Program-made: the position numbers and the translations under genes | Notes under the pieces: model-generated | Seen by the model: only the letters and a program-made list of their open reading frames with translations | What the model was told of the DNA's origin: nothing | Databases searched by the model: none | Assembly (NCBI RefSeq): GCF_041320665.1 | Contig: NZ_CP166730.1 | Span: 62,001-126,000, forward strand | Direction of reading: 5' to 3' | Length of the DNA: 64,000 nt | From: Comamonas sp. GB3 AK4-5 | GTDB lineage: Bacteria > Pseudomonadota > Gammaproteobacteria > Burkholderiales > Burkholderiaceae_C | Part shown: positions 51,753 through 60,345 of the stretch, one piece after another | How positions within the stretch are numbered: position 1 is the stretch's first letter | Layout: every line of letters starts with the position of its first letter

Positions 51753-52655
51753 ATGGACTTGAGGCAGATGAAGTACTTTTTGGCGCTCGCCGAGGAGCTG
51801 CATTTCGGCCGGGCCGCGGCCCGGCTGCACATGGCCCAGCCGCCGCTGACGCGCCAGATACGGGGCATAGAAGAAGCGCTGGGCACCAGCCTGTTTGTGC
51901 GCACGCCCAAGGGCGTGGAGCTGACCGCGGCCGGCCAGGCCTTGCTGGACGAGGTGCCCAACATCCTGTCGCTGGCCCAGCGCGCCCGCGAGCGCACGCA
52001 AAGAGCCGGTCAGGGGCTGACGGGACAGCTGGATGTGGGGATTTTTGGTTCCGGCGTGCTGGATGTGATTCCGCGCCTGCTGGCCGCGTTTCACCAGGCC
52101 AGGCCGGAGGTGCGCATCGAGCTGCACAACCTGACCAAGGACGAGCAGCTGCAGGCGCTGCGCGAACGCAGAATCACCATTGGCTTCAACCGTCTGGTGC
52201 CCGCCGAGCCAGGCATAGGCGTGCAGACCGTGCTCAAGGAGGCCCTGGTCGTGGGCCTGCCGGCCACGCACAGGCTGTGCGCGCGCGAGGAGGTGGCGCT
52301 GTCCGAGCTCGACAACGAGCCCATGATCCTCTACCCCAATCTCTCGCTGCACGGTCTGGCCCAGGAGGTCAGCAATGCCTTCCACCGCGAGGGCCTGCGC
52401 CTGAACGTGGCCCAGTCCGTGGAAGATGTGCTGACCTGCGTGGCCTTGGTGGCGGGCGGGTTTGGTGCCTGCATCACCACGCGCTCGGCCACCAGCCTGC
52501 GCCTGCCGGGTGTGGAATACCGGCCGCTGCGCTCGCGCCATTTGCGCGACATCGAGCTCAGCTGCCTGTACCGCAGCGACGATGCATCGCCGCTGCTGGC
52601 GGCCTTTCTGGACGTGGTGCGCACCTTTCCAGGCCAGGACAAAGCCTCGACCTGA
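51753..52655 (+). CDS. aphT: LysR family regulator (AphT/CatM-like)
   Basis: Regulator of 300 residues in the BenM/CatM/ClcR subgroup: MDLRQMKYFLALAEELHFGR (given as RQMKYFLALAEELHF), then AAARLHMAQPPLTRQIRGIE. The effector domain follows from about residue 90. It sits alone on the plus strand between the two minus-strand phenol operons and diverges from dmpC, so it should control the lower pathway with a ring-cleavage intermediate as inducer. The Comamonas phenol clusters are known to carry such a LysR gene; the symbol is by position and family only. Confidence 0.85.
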   Translation: MDLRQMKYFLALAEELHFGRAAARLHMAQPPLTRQIRGIEEALGTSLFVRTPKGVELTAAGQALLDEVPNILSLAQRARERTQRAGQGLTGQLDVGIFGSGVLDVIPRLLAAFHQARPEVRIELHNLTKDEQLQALRERRITIGFNRLVPAEPGIGVQTVLKEALVVGLPATHRLCAREEVALSELDNEPMILYPNLSLHGLAQEVSNAFHREGLRLNVAQSVEDVLTCVALVAGGFGACITTRSATSLRLPGVEYRPLRSRHLRDIELSCLYRSDDASPLLAAFLDVVRTFPGQDKAST

Positions 52656-52677
52656 AAGGGTAGGCAGACGCCAGGTT

Positions 52678-53130
52678 TCAGCCACCTTGCTGGTCCTTGC
52701 CCAGGCCCAGGGCCTGCAGACCGGCGCCTGCAATGATCTCGTCCTGCTGCTCGCTGCCACCGGACACCCCGATACCGCCAATGCGTGCGCCGTCCACCAC
52801 CATGGGCAGCCCGCCACCAAAGCCCACAAAGCGTGGACGCAGGGCCAGGCCCTGGCGCACGGCTGGCGAATGCTGGGCCAGGGCCTCATGCCACTGGCCC
52901 GTGGCCAGGCCAAAGCTCACGGCCGTATAGGCCTTGTCCGTGGCAATGTCCATGGAATGCAGGGGAGCACCCGTCATGCGCACAAACGCGGCCTGCACCC
53001 CGGCCGCATCCACCACGGCCACGTTGACATGCACGCCCAATTCCACGGCCTTGGCCACGGCCGCACCCACGGCACGCAAGGCGGCTTCGGTGCGGATCAC
53101 GGGTTGGGAAGCCATCAGGGAGTCCGGCAT
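52678..53130 (-). CDS. GlcG/HbpS family protein
   Basis: Protein of 150 residues of the GlcG/HbpS (DUF336) fold. Family sequences are NVAVVDAAGVQAAFVRMTGA, SMDIATDKAYTAVSF and GGLPMVVDGARIGGIGVSGG. Members bind haem or cobalamin derivatives or have no known role; they often occur in aromatic meta-pathway operons. Start at 53130 (GAGG upstream) or 53115. It follows the outer-membrane protein gene by 11 bases. Confidence 0.85.
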   Translation of the reverse strand: MPDSLMASQPVIRTEAALRAVGAAVAKAVELGVHVNVAVVDAAGVQAAFVRMTGAPLHSMDIATDKAYTAVSFGLATGQWHEALAQHSPAVRQGLALRPRFVGFGGGLPMVVDGARIGGIGVSGGSEQQDEIIAGAGLQALGLGKDQQGG

Positions 53131-53141
53131 GGCAGGCCTCC

Positions 53142-54032
53142 TCAAAAAGCTTTTACCAAGGTGAAGCGCACCAGCGACCCCTTGGGCAGGGCACCTGTGC
53201 CGGCCGTGGCGCTCACTTCCTTGTAGACCGCGCCCTTGAGGAACACGCCCGCACCCGGCACCGGGTAGACCAGCTCGGCCCCCACGGCGTGGCGCGCGGA
53301 ATGCTTGCTCGTTGTGCCCGGGCCTTTGTCATCGCTGATCTGCCATTGGCTATAGCCCACGATGCCGGCTTGCACAGCGCCGAAACTTTTGCCCAGACCC
53401 CATTCCAGCGTGACCTGGTTGCCATTGCGAAAGCCCATATCGTTCTTGCCGTTGCGCTCGAAGCGCATCAGGCCCGAGGCCGAAATGGTCTTGGCCGCGT
53501 CGAAGTAATAGGTCAGACCGCCGGTGAGCATGGTGCTTTTGTAGCCCTTGCCCGGTGAGGCCGGATCGCGGCTGCTGGCCGTATCCAGCCAGATACCGGC
53601 ACCGGCCACGGCGTCCCACTGCGGGCCGTGCCAGCCCAGGACCAGGGGGCCCAGGTAGACGTCGCCCACACCCGAGCGGCTGTCGGAAATGCCGGCGGCA
53701 TTCACCGTGAGCGAGGTGCGCATTACCGGCACGATGGCTTCCATGCCGTAGTCGGCGCCCAGCAGCTTGTAGTTGGTGATCCAGACAAAGCGGTTGGCCA
53801 GGGCCGTCACGGTTCCACGGTTGTGGCCGGGCAGGTTGTCACTGCTCCCCGGCGCGCGGAAGTCATTGATGTTGTAGTTCACCATATAGCCCAGGTAGTA
53901 CATGCCGGGCGGCGGCACGCTGGGGCCTTGCATGCCCTCCACACCGGGAACGTAATGGCCTTCGGCCTGCACGGCCGTGGCTGCCAGCGTGCCCAACAGG
54001 GCCAGGGCAGCAGATGCAATCTTGTGGTTCAT
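53142..54032 (-). CDS. Phenol/meta-pathway outer-membrane protein (Phenol_MetA_deg family)
   Basis: Outer-membrane beta-barrel of 296 residues with a signal peptide ending at VQA (residue 23). Blocks such as GMYYLGYMVNYNINDF, SGVGDVYLGPLVLGWHG and ALPKGSLVRFTLVKAF are typical of the family often encoded beside aromatic meta-cleavage genes. It may assist entry of hydrophobic substrate. The start at 54032 was chosen for its signal peptide; the longer frame runs through the repeat behind dmpB. Confidence 0.88.
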   Translation of the reverse strand: MNHKIASAALALLGTLAATAVQAEGHYVPGVEGMQGPSVPPPGMYYLGYMVNYNINDFRAPGSSDNLPGHNRGTVTALANRFVWITNYKLLGADYGMEAIVPVMRTSLTVNAAGISDSRSGVGDVYLGPLVLGWHGPQWDAVAGAGIWLDTASSRDPASPGKGYKSTMLTGGLTYYFDAAKTISASGLMRFERNGKNDMGFRNGNQVTLEWGLGKSFGAVQAGIVGYSQWQISDDKGPGTTSKHSARHAVGAELVYPVPGAGVFLKGAVYKEVSATAGTGALPKGSLVRFTLVKAF

Positions 54033-54104
54033 TTCTATCTTTCTTGTGGGTTCACAGATGTCTCGGGGTCCATGGGGCTGTGCAGGGGCGCTGCGCCAAA
54101 AACT

Positions 54105-54231
54105 GGCGCGGCCCATATCAGGGCTGCCGCGCAAGGGCCGCCCCGCAGCGCTGGCAGCGTCCCCCTGCCCGCAGCGCGCAGCGGTGCGAGAGCGGGGGGA
54201 AGGCGCGAAGCGACTCAGGGGGTGTTCCCTT
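54105..54231 (-). repeat. Gene-end three-stem repeat, copy 6
   Basis: Behind the dmpB stop codon. Stem 1 is CTGCC (54124) with GGCAG (54153), stem 2 CCCCCT (54161) with GGGGG near 54194 and a long structured loop, stem 3 CGC-GAA-GCG. Confidence 0.85.
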
Positions 54232-55176
54232 TCAGGTGTACACATCCGTGAACGAAGCCACGAGCTCACCCGTGTGATAGAAAATGCCGCTTCCCAGACG
54301 GTCCTCGCTCCAGGTGGTCACGGGGCGATCGGGCTGGGCCAGATAGCCCAGGCCGGCAAAGGTTTCGTTGCGGTTGCCGCTGGGGTCGAAGAAGTAAATC
54401 GTCTCGCCGCGCGTGATGCCGTGGCGCGTGGGGGCCACGTCGATGCGCACCTTGTTCTTGGCCATGACGTCGGCGGCCTTGAGCACGTCGTGCCAGGAGT
54501 CCAGGAAGAAGGCGATGTGGTGCAGGCCCGAGGTGGGGCCGCCCACAAAGGCGATGTCGTGCGGCGTGGTGGAGCGCGCCATCCAGGTTGCGGCCTGCAT
54601 AGTGCCTTCGGGGCCCACCAGAATCTGCTCGGTCAGGAAGAAGTCCAGGCACTCGGCCATGAAGCGGGTGTTGTCCTCCACGGTGTTGATGCCCGCCTCG
54701 GGGTTCATCTCGCACATCAGCAGGCAGTGGTCTATCCAGTGCGCACCCGCGCCCTTGAGGCCATCGGGCCAGGGATCGGGGTTCAGGGAGCCCACATCCG
54801 TGCCCACACATTCCTTCTTGGCGTACAGGCGCATTTCATGGCCGCTGGGCAGATTGAACTGCAGCATGCGGCCCACCGTGGGCTGGCTGCCTTCGGGCAG
54901 CATGGTGGTCTTCACCCCCCAGGCTTCGATGCGTGCCTGCAGGTTGTCGAGGTCGGCATCGTTCTGGACCTTGTAGGCCACATGGTTGAGGCCTGCGCGG
55001 TCGCTTTGCGTGAGGATGAGGGAGTACTTGTCCCATTCGTCCCAGCACTTGAGATAGACATTGCCCGCCGCGTCGCGCAGCGTGACCTTCATGCCCAGCA
55101 CGTTCTCGTAGTGCTTGAGCGCGGCATCCATGTCCATCACGCGCAGATTGGCGTGGCCGATTCGCATTACACCCAT
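54232..55176 (-). CDS. dmpB: Catechol 2,3-dioxygenase
   Basis: Extradiol dioxygenase of 314 residues that opens catechol to 2-hydroxymuconic semialdehyde with a non-haem Fe(II). Two vicinal-oxygen-chelate domains are present. Iron ligands are H150 (WIDHCLL), one of H219/H220 ([11 protein letters not shown]) and E271 (GNRNETF). It differs clearly from the XylE/DmpB sequence of Pseudomonas and resembles the type I know from C. testosteroni phenol degraders. GAAGGAGA precedes the ATG at 55176. Confidence 0.95.
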   Translation of the reverse strand: MGVMRIGHANLRVMDMDAALKHYENVLGMKVTLRDAAGNVYLKCWDEWDKYSLILTQSDRAGLNHVAYKVQNDADLDNLQARIEAWGVKTTMLPEGSQPTVGRMLQFNLPSGHEMRLYAKKECVGTDVGSLNPDPWPDGLKGAGAHWIDHCLLMCEMNPEAGINTVEDNTRFMAECLDFFLTEQILVGPEGTMQAATWMARSTTPHDIAFVGGPTSGLHHIAFFLDSWHDVLKAADVMAKNKVRIDVAPTRHGITRGETIYFFDPSGNRNETFAGLGYLAQPDRPVTTWSEDRLGSGIFYHTGELVASFTDVYT

Positions 55177-55187
55177 GTTTGTCTCCT

Positions 55188-55583
55188 TCAGTTGGTTGTT
55201 GGTGTGTCGTGGGTTGTGGGGCTTGAGGAAGCGCGTGGTGGTGGCGCTCCCAGAAAAAAAGGTTTGCGCAGGCGCTGGGTGACTTCCAGGCACACGGCTT
55301 CCAGCGGGGCCACGCGGCAGGCCAGGGTGTAGCCCTGGTCGCGCTCCTGATCGCTCACATGGGCGCAGCTCACGGGGCCCAGGTGGCGCACCGCGCCCTG
55401 GAGCACGCGCACCTTGCAGACTCCGCAGCCGCCGTTGATGCAGCCCACGGGAATGCCTTTGCGCCCCAGGCGCAACATGCCAGACAGCAGGCTTTCCTCG
55501 GTGCCGCAGGCATAGCTGTCGCCGGTTTGCTCTATGCGCACCTGCACGCGGCTCGTGGGAGGGAATGGGCCAGCCATAGCCAT
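55188..55583 (-). CDS. dmpQ: Chloroplast-type [2Fe-2S] ferredoxin
   Basis: Ferredoxin of 131 residues. Cluster ligands C48, C53, C56 (CINGGCGVC) and C89 (LACRV) are all present. In related systems (XylT, DmpQ) it re-reduces the oxidised iron of catechol 2,3-dioxygenase, whose gene is next. The start at 55583 is one base after the dmpP stop. The C-terminus carries about 20 extra residues ([20 protein letters not shown]) compared with DmpQ of about 112, ending 11 bases before dmpB. Confidence 0.9.
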   Translation of the reverse strand: MAMAGPFPPTSRVQVRIEQTGDSYACGTEESLLSGMLRLGRKGIPVGCINGGCGVCKVRVLQGAVRHLGPVSCAHVSDQERDQGYTLACRVAPLEAVCLEVTQRLRKPFFLGAPPPRASSSPTTHDTPTTN

Positions 55584-55584
55584 C

Positions 55585-56658
55585 TCACACGCGCCTGAAC
55601 AGTGGGCTGCGTGCGCCTTGCACATCGGCGGCCGAGAGGAATTTCTCGGTGTAGATGTCGCGCTCGAAAAGCCGGCCCTGCATGAGGGTGGAAATACAGG
55701 CCTCGACCATGGGCGGCGGGCCGCACAAATAGGCCTTGCAGCCCGCAAAGCCGCTGGCGAAATGGGCTTGTGCGGCCTCGTGCACAAAGCCGCGTGCGCC
55801 TTGCCAATCACCGCAGTCCTCGCCCGAGAGGGCAGGGATATAGGTGAAATGCGGGTGCTGCGCGGCCAGGGCGCGGAACTCGCTGTCGTAGTACAGCTCC
55901 TCGCGTGAGCGCTGGCCGTAGACCAGGGTGATGGGCTGTTCGCAGCCGCTGGCCAGCAGCTCCAAAATCATGGCGCGCGGGCTGGACAGTCCCGAGCCTC
56001 CGGCCATGAAGACCATGGGCTGGCGTGCCGAATGGCGCACAAAGAAACGGCCGTAAGGCCCGGCCAGCTGCAGGCGGTCGCCTTCGCTCAATGATTGGTG
56101 CAGCCAGGTCGTGCCTGCACCGCCCGGCACCAGGCGCACATTCAGCTCGATCTCCTGGGCACAACCGTCGGCACCGGGCGCATTGGCAATGGAGAAGGCG
56201 CGCGAGCTGCCCTGCTCGGCATCCAGTCCCGGTATCTGCAGCTGCACATACTGGCCGGCCTGGTAGCGCATAGTCTGGTCCAGACGCAGGTGCAAGGCCT
56301 TGATGGTGGGGGTGAGATCGACGATGCGCACCACGGTGGCGGCAAAGTCGCGCATGGGAATGATTTGCGCGTCGGGCTCGTCCTCGAAGTCGGCCTCGAT
56401 GGTGGCATCGGACTGCAGCGTGGCGCAGCAGGCCAGCGTCATGCCGTCATCGCGCTCCATGTCCATCAGCGCAAAGGGATTGGCCGCGCCGTGGTCGACC
56501 TCGCCGTCGCAGACCTGGACCTTGCAGGTGCCGCACAGACCATGGCCGCAGGCATGGGGAATGTAAATGCCTTGGCGCAGCGCGGCGTCCAGCAGGGTCT
56601 GGCCTTCCTCCACTTCAATGGAGGTGCCCAGGGGTTCTAACGTCAGTTGATAGCTCAT
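55585..56658 (-). CDS. dmpP: Phenol hydroxylase P5, FAD/[2Fe-2S] reductase
   Basis: Reductase of 357 residues that passes electrons from NADH to the diiron oxygenase. An N-terminal plant-type ferredoxin domain has C37, C42, C45 (ACGHGLCGTC) and C77. The FAD domain has RAFSIANAP and the NAD domain has FMAGGSGLSSPRAMIL and YLCGPPPMVEA. Fits DmpP throughout. Confidence 0.96.
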   Translation of the reverse strand: MSYQLTLEPLGTSIEVEEGQTLLDAALRQGIYIPHACGHGLCGTCKVQVCDGEVDHGAANPFALMDMERDDGMTLACCATLQSDATIEADFEDEPDAQIIPMRDFAATVVRIVDLTPTIKALHLRLDQTMRYQAGQYVQLQIPGLDAEQGSSRAFSIANAPGADGCAQEIELNVRLVPGGAGTTWLHQSLSEGDRLQLAGPYGRFFVRHSARQPMVFMAGGSGLSSPRAMILELLASGCEQPITLVYGQRSREELYYDSEFRALAAQHPHFTYIPALSGEDCGDWQGARGFVHEAAQAHFASGFAGCKAYLCGPPPMVEACISTLMQGRLFERDIYTEKFLSAADVQGARSPLFRRV

Positions 56659-56723
56659 ATCGTCTCGCTCTTGCTCTGTCTCACGGCAACGACCGAAGTG
56701 CTGCCGTGAGCGCTGCCCCGTTT

Positions 56724-57080
56724 TCAGCTACAAGACCCCTGGATACCGGTCAGGCCCGGCGTCCGAAAGCGGATCACGTCCTTGTGTGTCAGGCCGTTGT
56801 CCTCCAGCGATTTGGAGGGATCGGGTGACCAGGGCTGGCCCGACTTGAACCACTGCACCGCGCTCCAGTCGATGCGGGCAAAGTCGGGGTGTGCGCCATA
56901 GACACCGGGCAGCACGGCCTGGGGCAAGGCACCGAAAGGCATGTCGGCGGGCAGCGGAAGGGCCACGGGCGAGCAGAACATCAGGTGGTCTTCCCAGCCG
57001 ATGTAGAGCAGGGGCGCAGGAAAGTTCTCGCGCACATCCTTGGCGGGAAAGCGGTAGGGCTGGAGTGCGATGACGCTCAT
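56724..57080 (-). CDS. dmpO: Phenol hydroxylase P4 component
   Basis: Subunit of 118 residues (gamma subunit of the hydroxylase), with the family N-terminus YRFPAKDVRENFPAPLLYIG and a conserved C-terminus THKDVIRFRTPGLTG. The ATG overlaps the dmpN stop by four bases (ATGA), so it is translationally coupled. Confidence 0.95.
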   Translation of the reverse strand: MSVIALQPYRFPAKDVRENFPAPLLYIGWEDHLMFCSPVALPLPADMPFGALPQAVLPGVYGAHPDFARIDWSAVQWFKSGQPWSPDPSKSLEDNGLTHKDVIRFRTPGLTGIQGSCS

Positions 57081-58663
57081 GGCTGGGCCTCCTGGCTGGC
57101 GTTGGCGGAAGCGGAGGGCGGCGGTGGATCGCCGCGCCAGGCCGCGAAGTGGCGCTGGTCCTCCGACCCTTCGAAGTCGAGGTTGTCACGGCCAAACTGC
57201 AGGCCGTACCAGTCCAGCACGGCGGCCAGCGGATCAAAGCCTTCGGCCGTGGGGTCGACATCGGGCTTGAAGCAATTGCCCTGGTAGATCTGGTGCACGG
57301 GCAGCCAGGACTGCACGTATTTTTCGGGCTCGTGGTCGAACACATGCTTGCAGCCGTCGCTGCAGAAGTGGTATTTGCTGCCTTCGTAGTCCGACTCGCG
57401 ATAGCAGATCTTGGTGGCGTCGCCAGGCTCGGTGAAGCCCATGGGGATCTGGCAGGTGGTGCACAGCATGGGCAGGGTCTTGCTGTAAAAGCGCTTGCCG
57501 GCCTGCTGCTCGGCACGGTAGTGCTCCAGGCGGGGGCGGTAGTGCTTGTCGAAGGTGTCCGGGTATTTCTCGGACAGCCACTGCATCTCCTGCTCGCCGG
57601 GCACCCAGGTGTGGAAGGGCGCGGCCGCCGTGTAGTTGTAGAAGATGTTCCAGGCCTGGTGGCTGATGTGATCCTTGCCTTCGCAGGCCTGCTTCCAGCC
57701 CTCGGGCTCGCGGATGCCGTAGCGCGCCAGGTCGCGGAACAGGGCGCCGCCGTTTTCCTCGGCGTACATCTCCCAGGCTTCCTTCCAGCTCATCACACGC
57801 TTGGGCAGCATGTAGTCCTGCATCATGGCCACCAGGGTCAGCACGCGGTAGCCGCGCCAGAACCATTTATCGATCCAGCGTTGCACGATGGGCACGTTGC
57901 CCGGGTCCTGCTCCAGCATGAACTTGATGCATTCGATGCCCAGCGTCATGTGGCGCGACTCATCGCTTTGCGCCGAGAAGCCAAAGGTCACGGTGGACAG
58001 ATCGCCGTTGTGCGCTGCCCCCGACATAAAGGGCACGAACAGCAGGTTGGTGAGCACATATTCGAACGAGAAGCTCACGGCCGTGAGGAACTCGAAGGGG
58101 CCGGCACTCAGCGCGTCTTCGAAGAAGGACTTGGGCACGGACAGATACCAGACCCGGTCGAACCAGTGGGTGGAGCTGTGCATGCCGTTGAAGTACTTGT
58201 TGTAGTTCGACAGCGCATGGGTTTCGGTCTGGAAATGGCGCAGCTCGTCAATGGACTGCATCTGCGCCGCCACGCGTGCGCCGGGGCCGGTGAAGTGGCG
58301 GCCCGCGTGCGCAAAGCCACGGTGGGCGTAGTACTCCAGCGGCACCACGCCCTGGATGAACAGCTTGAGCGCGTTGATGTAGCGTGCGTCGGCCACGCCG
58401 AGCTGGCCGTTGTTTTGGGCAAAGGCCTCGATGACGGCGTAGAGCTTTTTCTCTTTTTCGCCCTGGTACTTCCAGTAGGCGTCCATGGTCAGGCGGAAGG
58501 GGTCTTCCCACTTGTCCCAGTCGTGGATCTTGATGCCCTCGAACTTGTCATAGGGGAAGACCTTGTCCATGGGCTGGTAGGTGGTCTCCCAGCCCAGGCC
58601 GCGAGTCATGGCGGTGTAGCGGTCCTTGAGGCCCAGCTTTTTCTTGATTACGGGTGCGTCCAT
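57077..58663 (-). CDS. dmpN: Phenol hydroxylase P3, diiron oxygenase alpha subunit
   Basis: Catalytic subunit of 528 residues that hydroxylates phenol to catechol. All six diiron ligands are visible: E110 (PLEYYA), E140 and H143 (SIDELRHFQ), E201 (SFEYVL), E235 and H238 (SDESRHMT). The C-terminal part has a zinc/YHS-type region, CTTCQ followed by FCSDGCKHVFDHEPEKY. It closely fits DmpN. Coupled to dmpO by ATGA overlap. Confidence 0.97.
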   Translation of the reverse strand: MDAPVIKKKLGLKDRYTAMTRGLGWETTYQPMDKVFPYDKFEGIKIHDWDKWEDPFRLTMDAYWKYQGEKEKKLYAVIEAFAQNNGQLGVADARYINALKLFIQGVVPLEYYAHRGFAHAGRHFTGPGARVAAQMQSIDELRHFQTETHALSNYNKYFNGMHSSTHWFDRVWYLSVPKSFFEDALSAGPFEFLTAVSFSFEYVLTNLLFVPFMSGAAHNGDLSTVTFGFSAQSDESRHMTLGIECIKFMLEQDPGNVPIVQRWIDKWFWRGYRVLTLVAMMQDYMLPKRVMSWKEAWEMYAEENGGALFRDLARYGIREPEGWKQACEGKDHISHQAWNIFYNYTAAAPFHTWVPGEQEMQWLSEKYPDTFDKHYRPRLEHYRAEQQAGKRFYSKTLPMLCTTCQIPMGFTEPGDATKICYRESDYEGSKYHFCSDGCKHVFDHEPEKYVQSWLPVHQIYQGNCFKPDVDPTAEGFDPLAAVLDWYGLQFGRDNLDFEGSEDQRHFAAWRGDPPPPSASANASQEAQP

Positions 58664-58716
58664 GGTGTCTCCTTGGATGGCGTGATGGGTGATGGCCTGC
58701 GCTGTGCGAGCCGTGC

Positions 58717-59010
58717 TTAGTGGTTCCAGCTGAGGGAGAACTCGTCGTCGTCCTCATCCACATGGCCGGACAGCGTGACCAGGTTGATCTGGATCTGCTG
58801 CAGCTCGTAGGGGCGGCCGGTCTGCTCTTCGATGCTGGCGCGGCGTATGACCAGGCGGCCCGGGGCGTCGATCTTCACGAGACCCGGCGAGTGCACGGCC
58901 TGGGCATGGGGGTTGTCGGCGAGGATGGCGTCCACCACAGGGCGCGATTCCTCGTTGTCCTGAAAGGCGATGAACACCTTGGAAACCGTGGGGCTGCTAG
59001 CTTGGTTCAT
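58717..59010 (-). CDS. dmpM: Phenol hydroxylase P2, regulatory/effector protein
   Basis: Small regulatory subunit of 97 residues that docks on the oxygenase and is needed for turnover. Typical sequence VSKVFIAFQDNEESRPVVDA and GRLVIRRASIEEQTGRPY. The ATG at 59010 has AGGAAG upstream; the longer frame is discarded. Confidence 0.95.
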   Translation of the reverse strand: MNQASSPTVSKVFIAFQDNEESRPVVDAILADNPHAQAVHSPGLVKIDAPGRLVIRRASIEEQTGRPYELQQIQINLVTLSGHVDEDDDEFSLSWNH

Positions 59011-59026
59011 TTGCAACTTCCTGCGC

Positions 59027-60019
59027 TCAGATATCGAGGCCGGCCTTGCGGGCACGGGCATCCAGGCTTTGGCGGACTTCGTTCAGCGCGGTGGCGCCGC
59101 GTTCGCCCAGGGCGAGTTCGGCCACAGGGGCCAGGGCCACGCCGGCATGGTCGGCATGGGCCAGGTACCAGCGTGAGAGCTGGGCGCGGTTGGCGTCGGA
59201 TTCGGCGGCGGCGACCTTGACCACGGCATCGATCCAGCGCGCGGTCTCGGCATGCCACTCGGGCATGAAGGAGGTGAGCATGGCCACGGCCGTTCCGCCC
59301 TGGACGGCCACGTCGTCGTCCACGAAATGGCTGTAGATCAGCGGGTACAGCAGGCCGTCCAGGGCCATGTTCTGGGCCACGAACAGCTCCATGGGGTCTT
59401 GCACCACCAGCAGGTCTTCGACCAGATGGCGCAGCGGCTGCCAGGCCGGGTGCTGCATCCAGTCGTTCTTGCCGGCTTCCAGCACACCGGGCTCGTCCAT
59501 GACCAAGCCCAGGCGCGTGAGGTACTGGGCCACGCCCAGGTGGTCCATGGCATGCATCATGGCCGGGGCCGTGAAGGGCGTGCCGTAGCCGCGCGAGCAG
59601 ATCTGGCTGTTGTTCATATTGCCGCCCCAGGCCACATGGCGCAGCGGCATCAGCACCTCGCAGACCTTGGCGCGCAGGCCGTCGGGCATCTTGCCGGCCA
59701 GGCCGCGCGACTCCACGAACTGGTAGCTGGCCTCCACGGCTTCCTGCTGCTTGGCGCGGGCCATGGTCCAGGTGGCGTAGTAGTACTGGCGCGGATCGCG
59801 CAGTGCATTCCAGTCGGCCATGCGGATCGCGGTGCGGCCGGTGTCGAACAGCTCGAACTCGGGCTCCCACAGCGGCCGGTAGTGGAAGTGGTGTGTGGGC
59901 TGCACGCCCAGCGTGGCCTCCAGATAGCGCGACGCGGGCTTGTCCCCCGTGTAGGCCGCCACGCGGGCAAAGGTGTTGCGCAGCGGCTGTATTTCGCGCG
60001 CCGAAAGCTCGATGTTCAT
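59027..60019 (-). CDS. dmpL: Phenol hydroxylase P1, oxygenase beta subunit
   Basis: Structural subunit of 330 residues. It begins MNIELSAREIQPLRNTFARV and contains YYYATWTMARAKQQEAVEAS and YLAHADHAGVALAPV, typical of DmpL. Like other beta subunits, it shows no diiron site. Gene spacing is 16 bases to dmpM. Confidence 0.95.
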   Translation of the reverse strand: MNIELSAREIQPLRNTFARVAAYTGDKPASRYLEATLGVQPTHHFHYRPLWEPEFELFDTGRTAIRMADWNALRDPRQYYYATWTMARAKQQEAVEASYQFVESRGLAGKMPDGLRAKVCEVLMPLRHVAWGGNMNNSQICSRGYGTPFTAPAMMHAMDHLGVAQYLTRLGLVMDEPGVLEAGKNDWMQHPAWQPLRHLVEDLLVVQDPMELFVAQNMALDGLLYPLIYSHFVDDDVAVQGGTAVAMLTSFMPEWHAETARWIDAVVKVAAAESDANRAQLSRWYLAHADHAGVALAPVAELALGERGATALNEVRQSLDARARKAGLDI

Positions 60020-60066
60020 GGGCTTGTCTCCTGTGTGGTCGTGGGATGCGAAAGCGGGTGGCCGCC

Positions 60067-60258
60067 TCAGAGCACGGTGGCTTTCTGGGTGTGGCAGAAG
60101 GCCTGGAAGTCGGCCTCGGTCATGGCGAGTTCCACCGTGAGCTCGGGCCAGCCCACGGAAAACTCGAAGTCCACAAAGCCATTGGCACGCTTTTGCAGCA
60201 CGCGCACCGAGCGGCGTGTGAGGTCGCAGACGGGAAGGTCGAGGTGGGGTGTTTCCAT
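60067..60258 (-). CDS. dmpK: Phenol hydroxylase assembly protein
   Basis: Protein of 63 residues, not part of the active enzyme but needed in known systems to assemble the active oxygenase. Conserved DmpK text: RRSVRVLQKRANGFVDFEFS and ADFQAFCHTQK. The start at 60258 has AGGAG upstream. First gene of the upper operon, 34 bases from the -24/-12 promoter. Confidence 0.93.
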   Translation of the reverse strand: METPHLDLPVCDLTRRSVRVLQKRANGFVDFEFSVGWPELTVELAMTEADFQAFCHTQKATVL

Positions 60259-60291
60259 GCGGGGCTCCTGGCGGGTTGTTGGCCTAGCTGT

Positions 60292-60307
60292 TGCACGGCC
60301 CATGCCA
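60292..60307 (-). promoter_or_regulatory. Sigma-54 promoter (-24/-12) of phenol hydroxylase operon
   Basis: Minus strand TGGCATG-GGCC-GTGCA matches TGGCACG-N4-TTGCA with the required GG to GC spacing of ten bases. The predicted transcription start is near 60281, about 23 bases before the dmpK ATG. It agrees with control by the DmpR-type activator encoded divergently. Confidence 0.85.
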
Positions 60308-60330
60308 GATCGCTGGAATATCGATAAATC

Positions 60331-60345
60331 TAGGGTTACTCCCTA
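60331..60345. promoter_or_regulatory. Candidate repressor site between promoter and activator sites
   Basis: Perfect dyad TAGGG-TTACT-CCCTA at about -50 to -64 from the predicted start; a second CCCTAGGG lies at 60394-60401. These could be operators of the GntR-type repressor (AphS) encoded nearby. No published site is being matched here. Confidence 0.35.
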
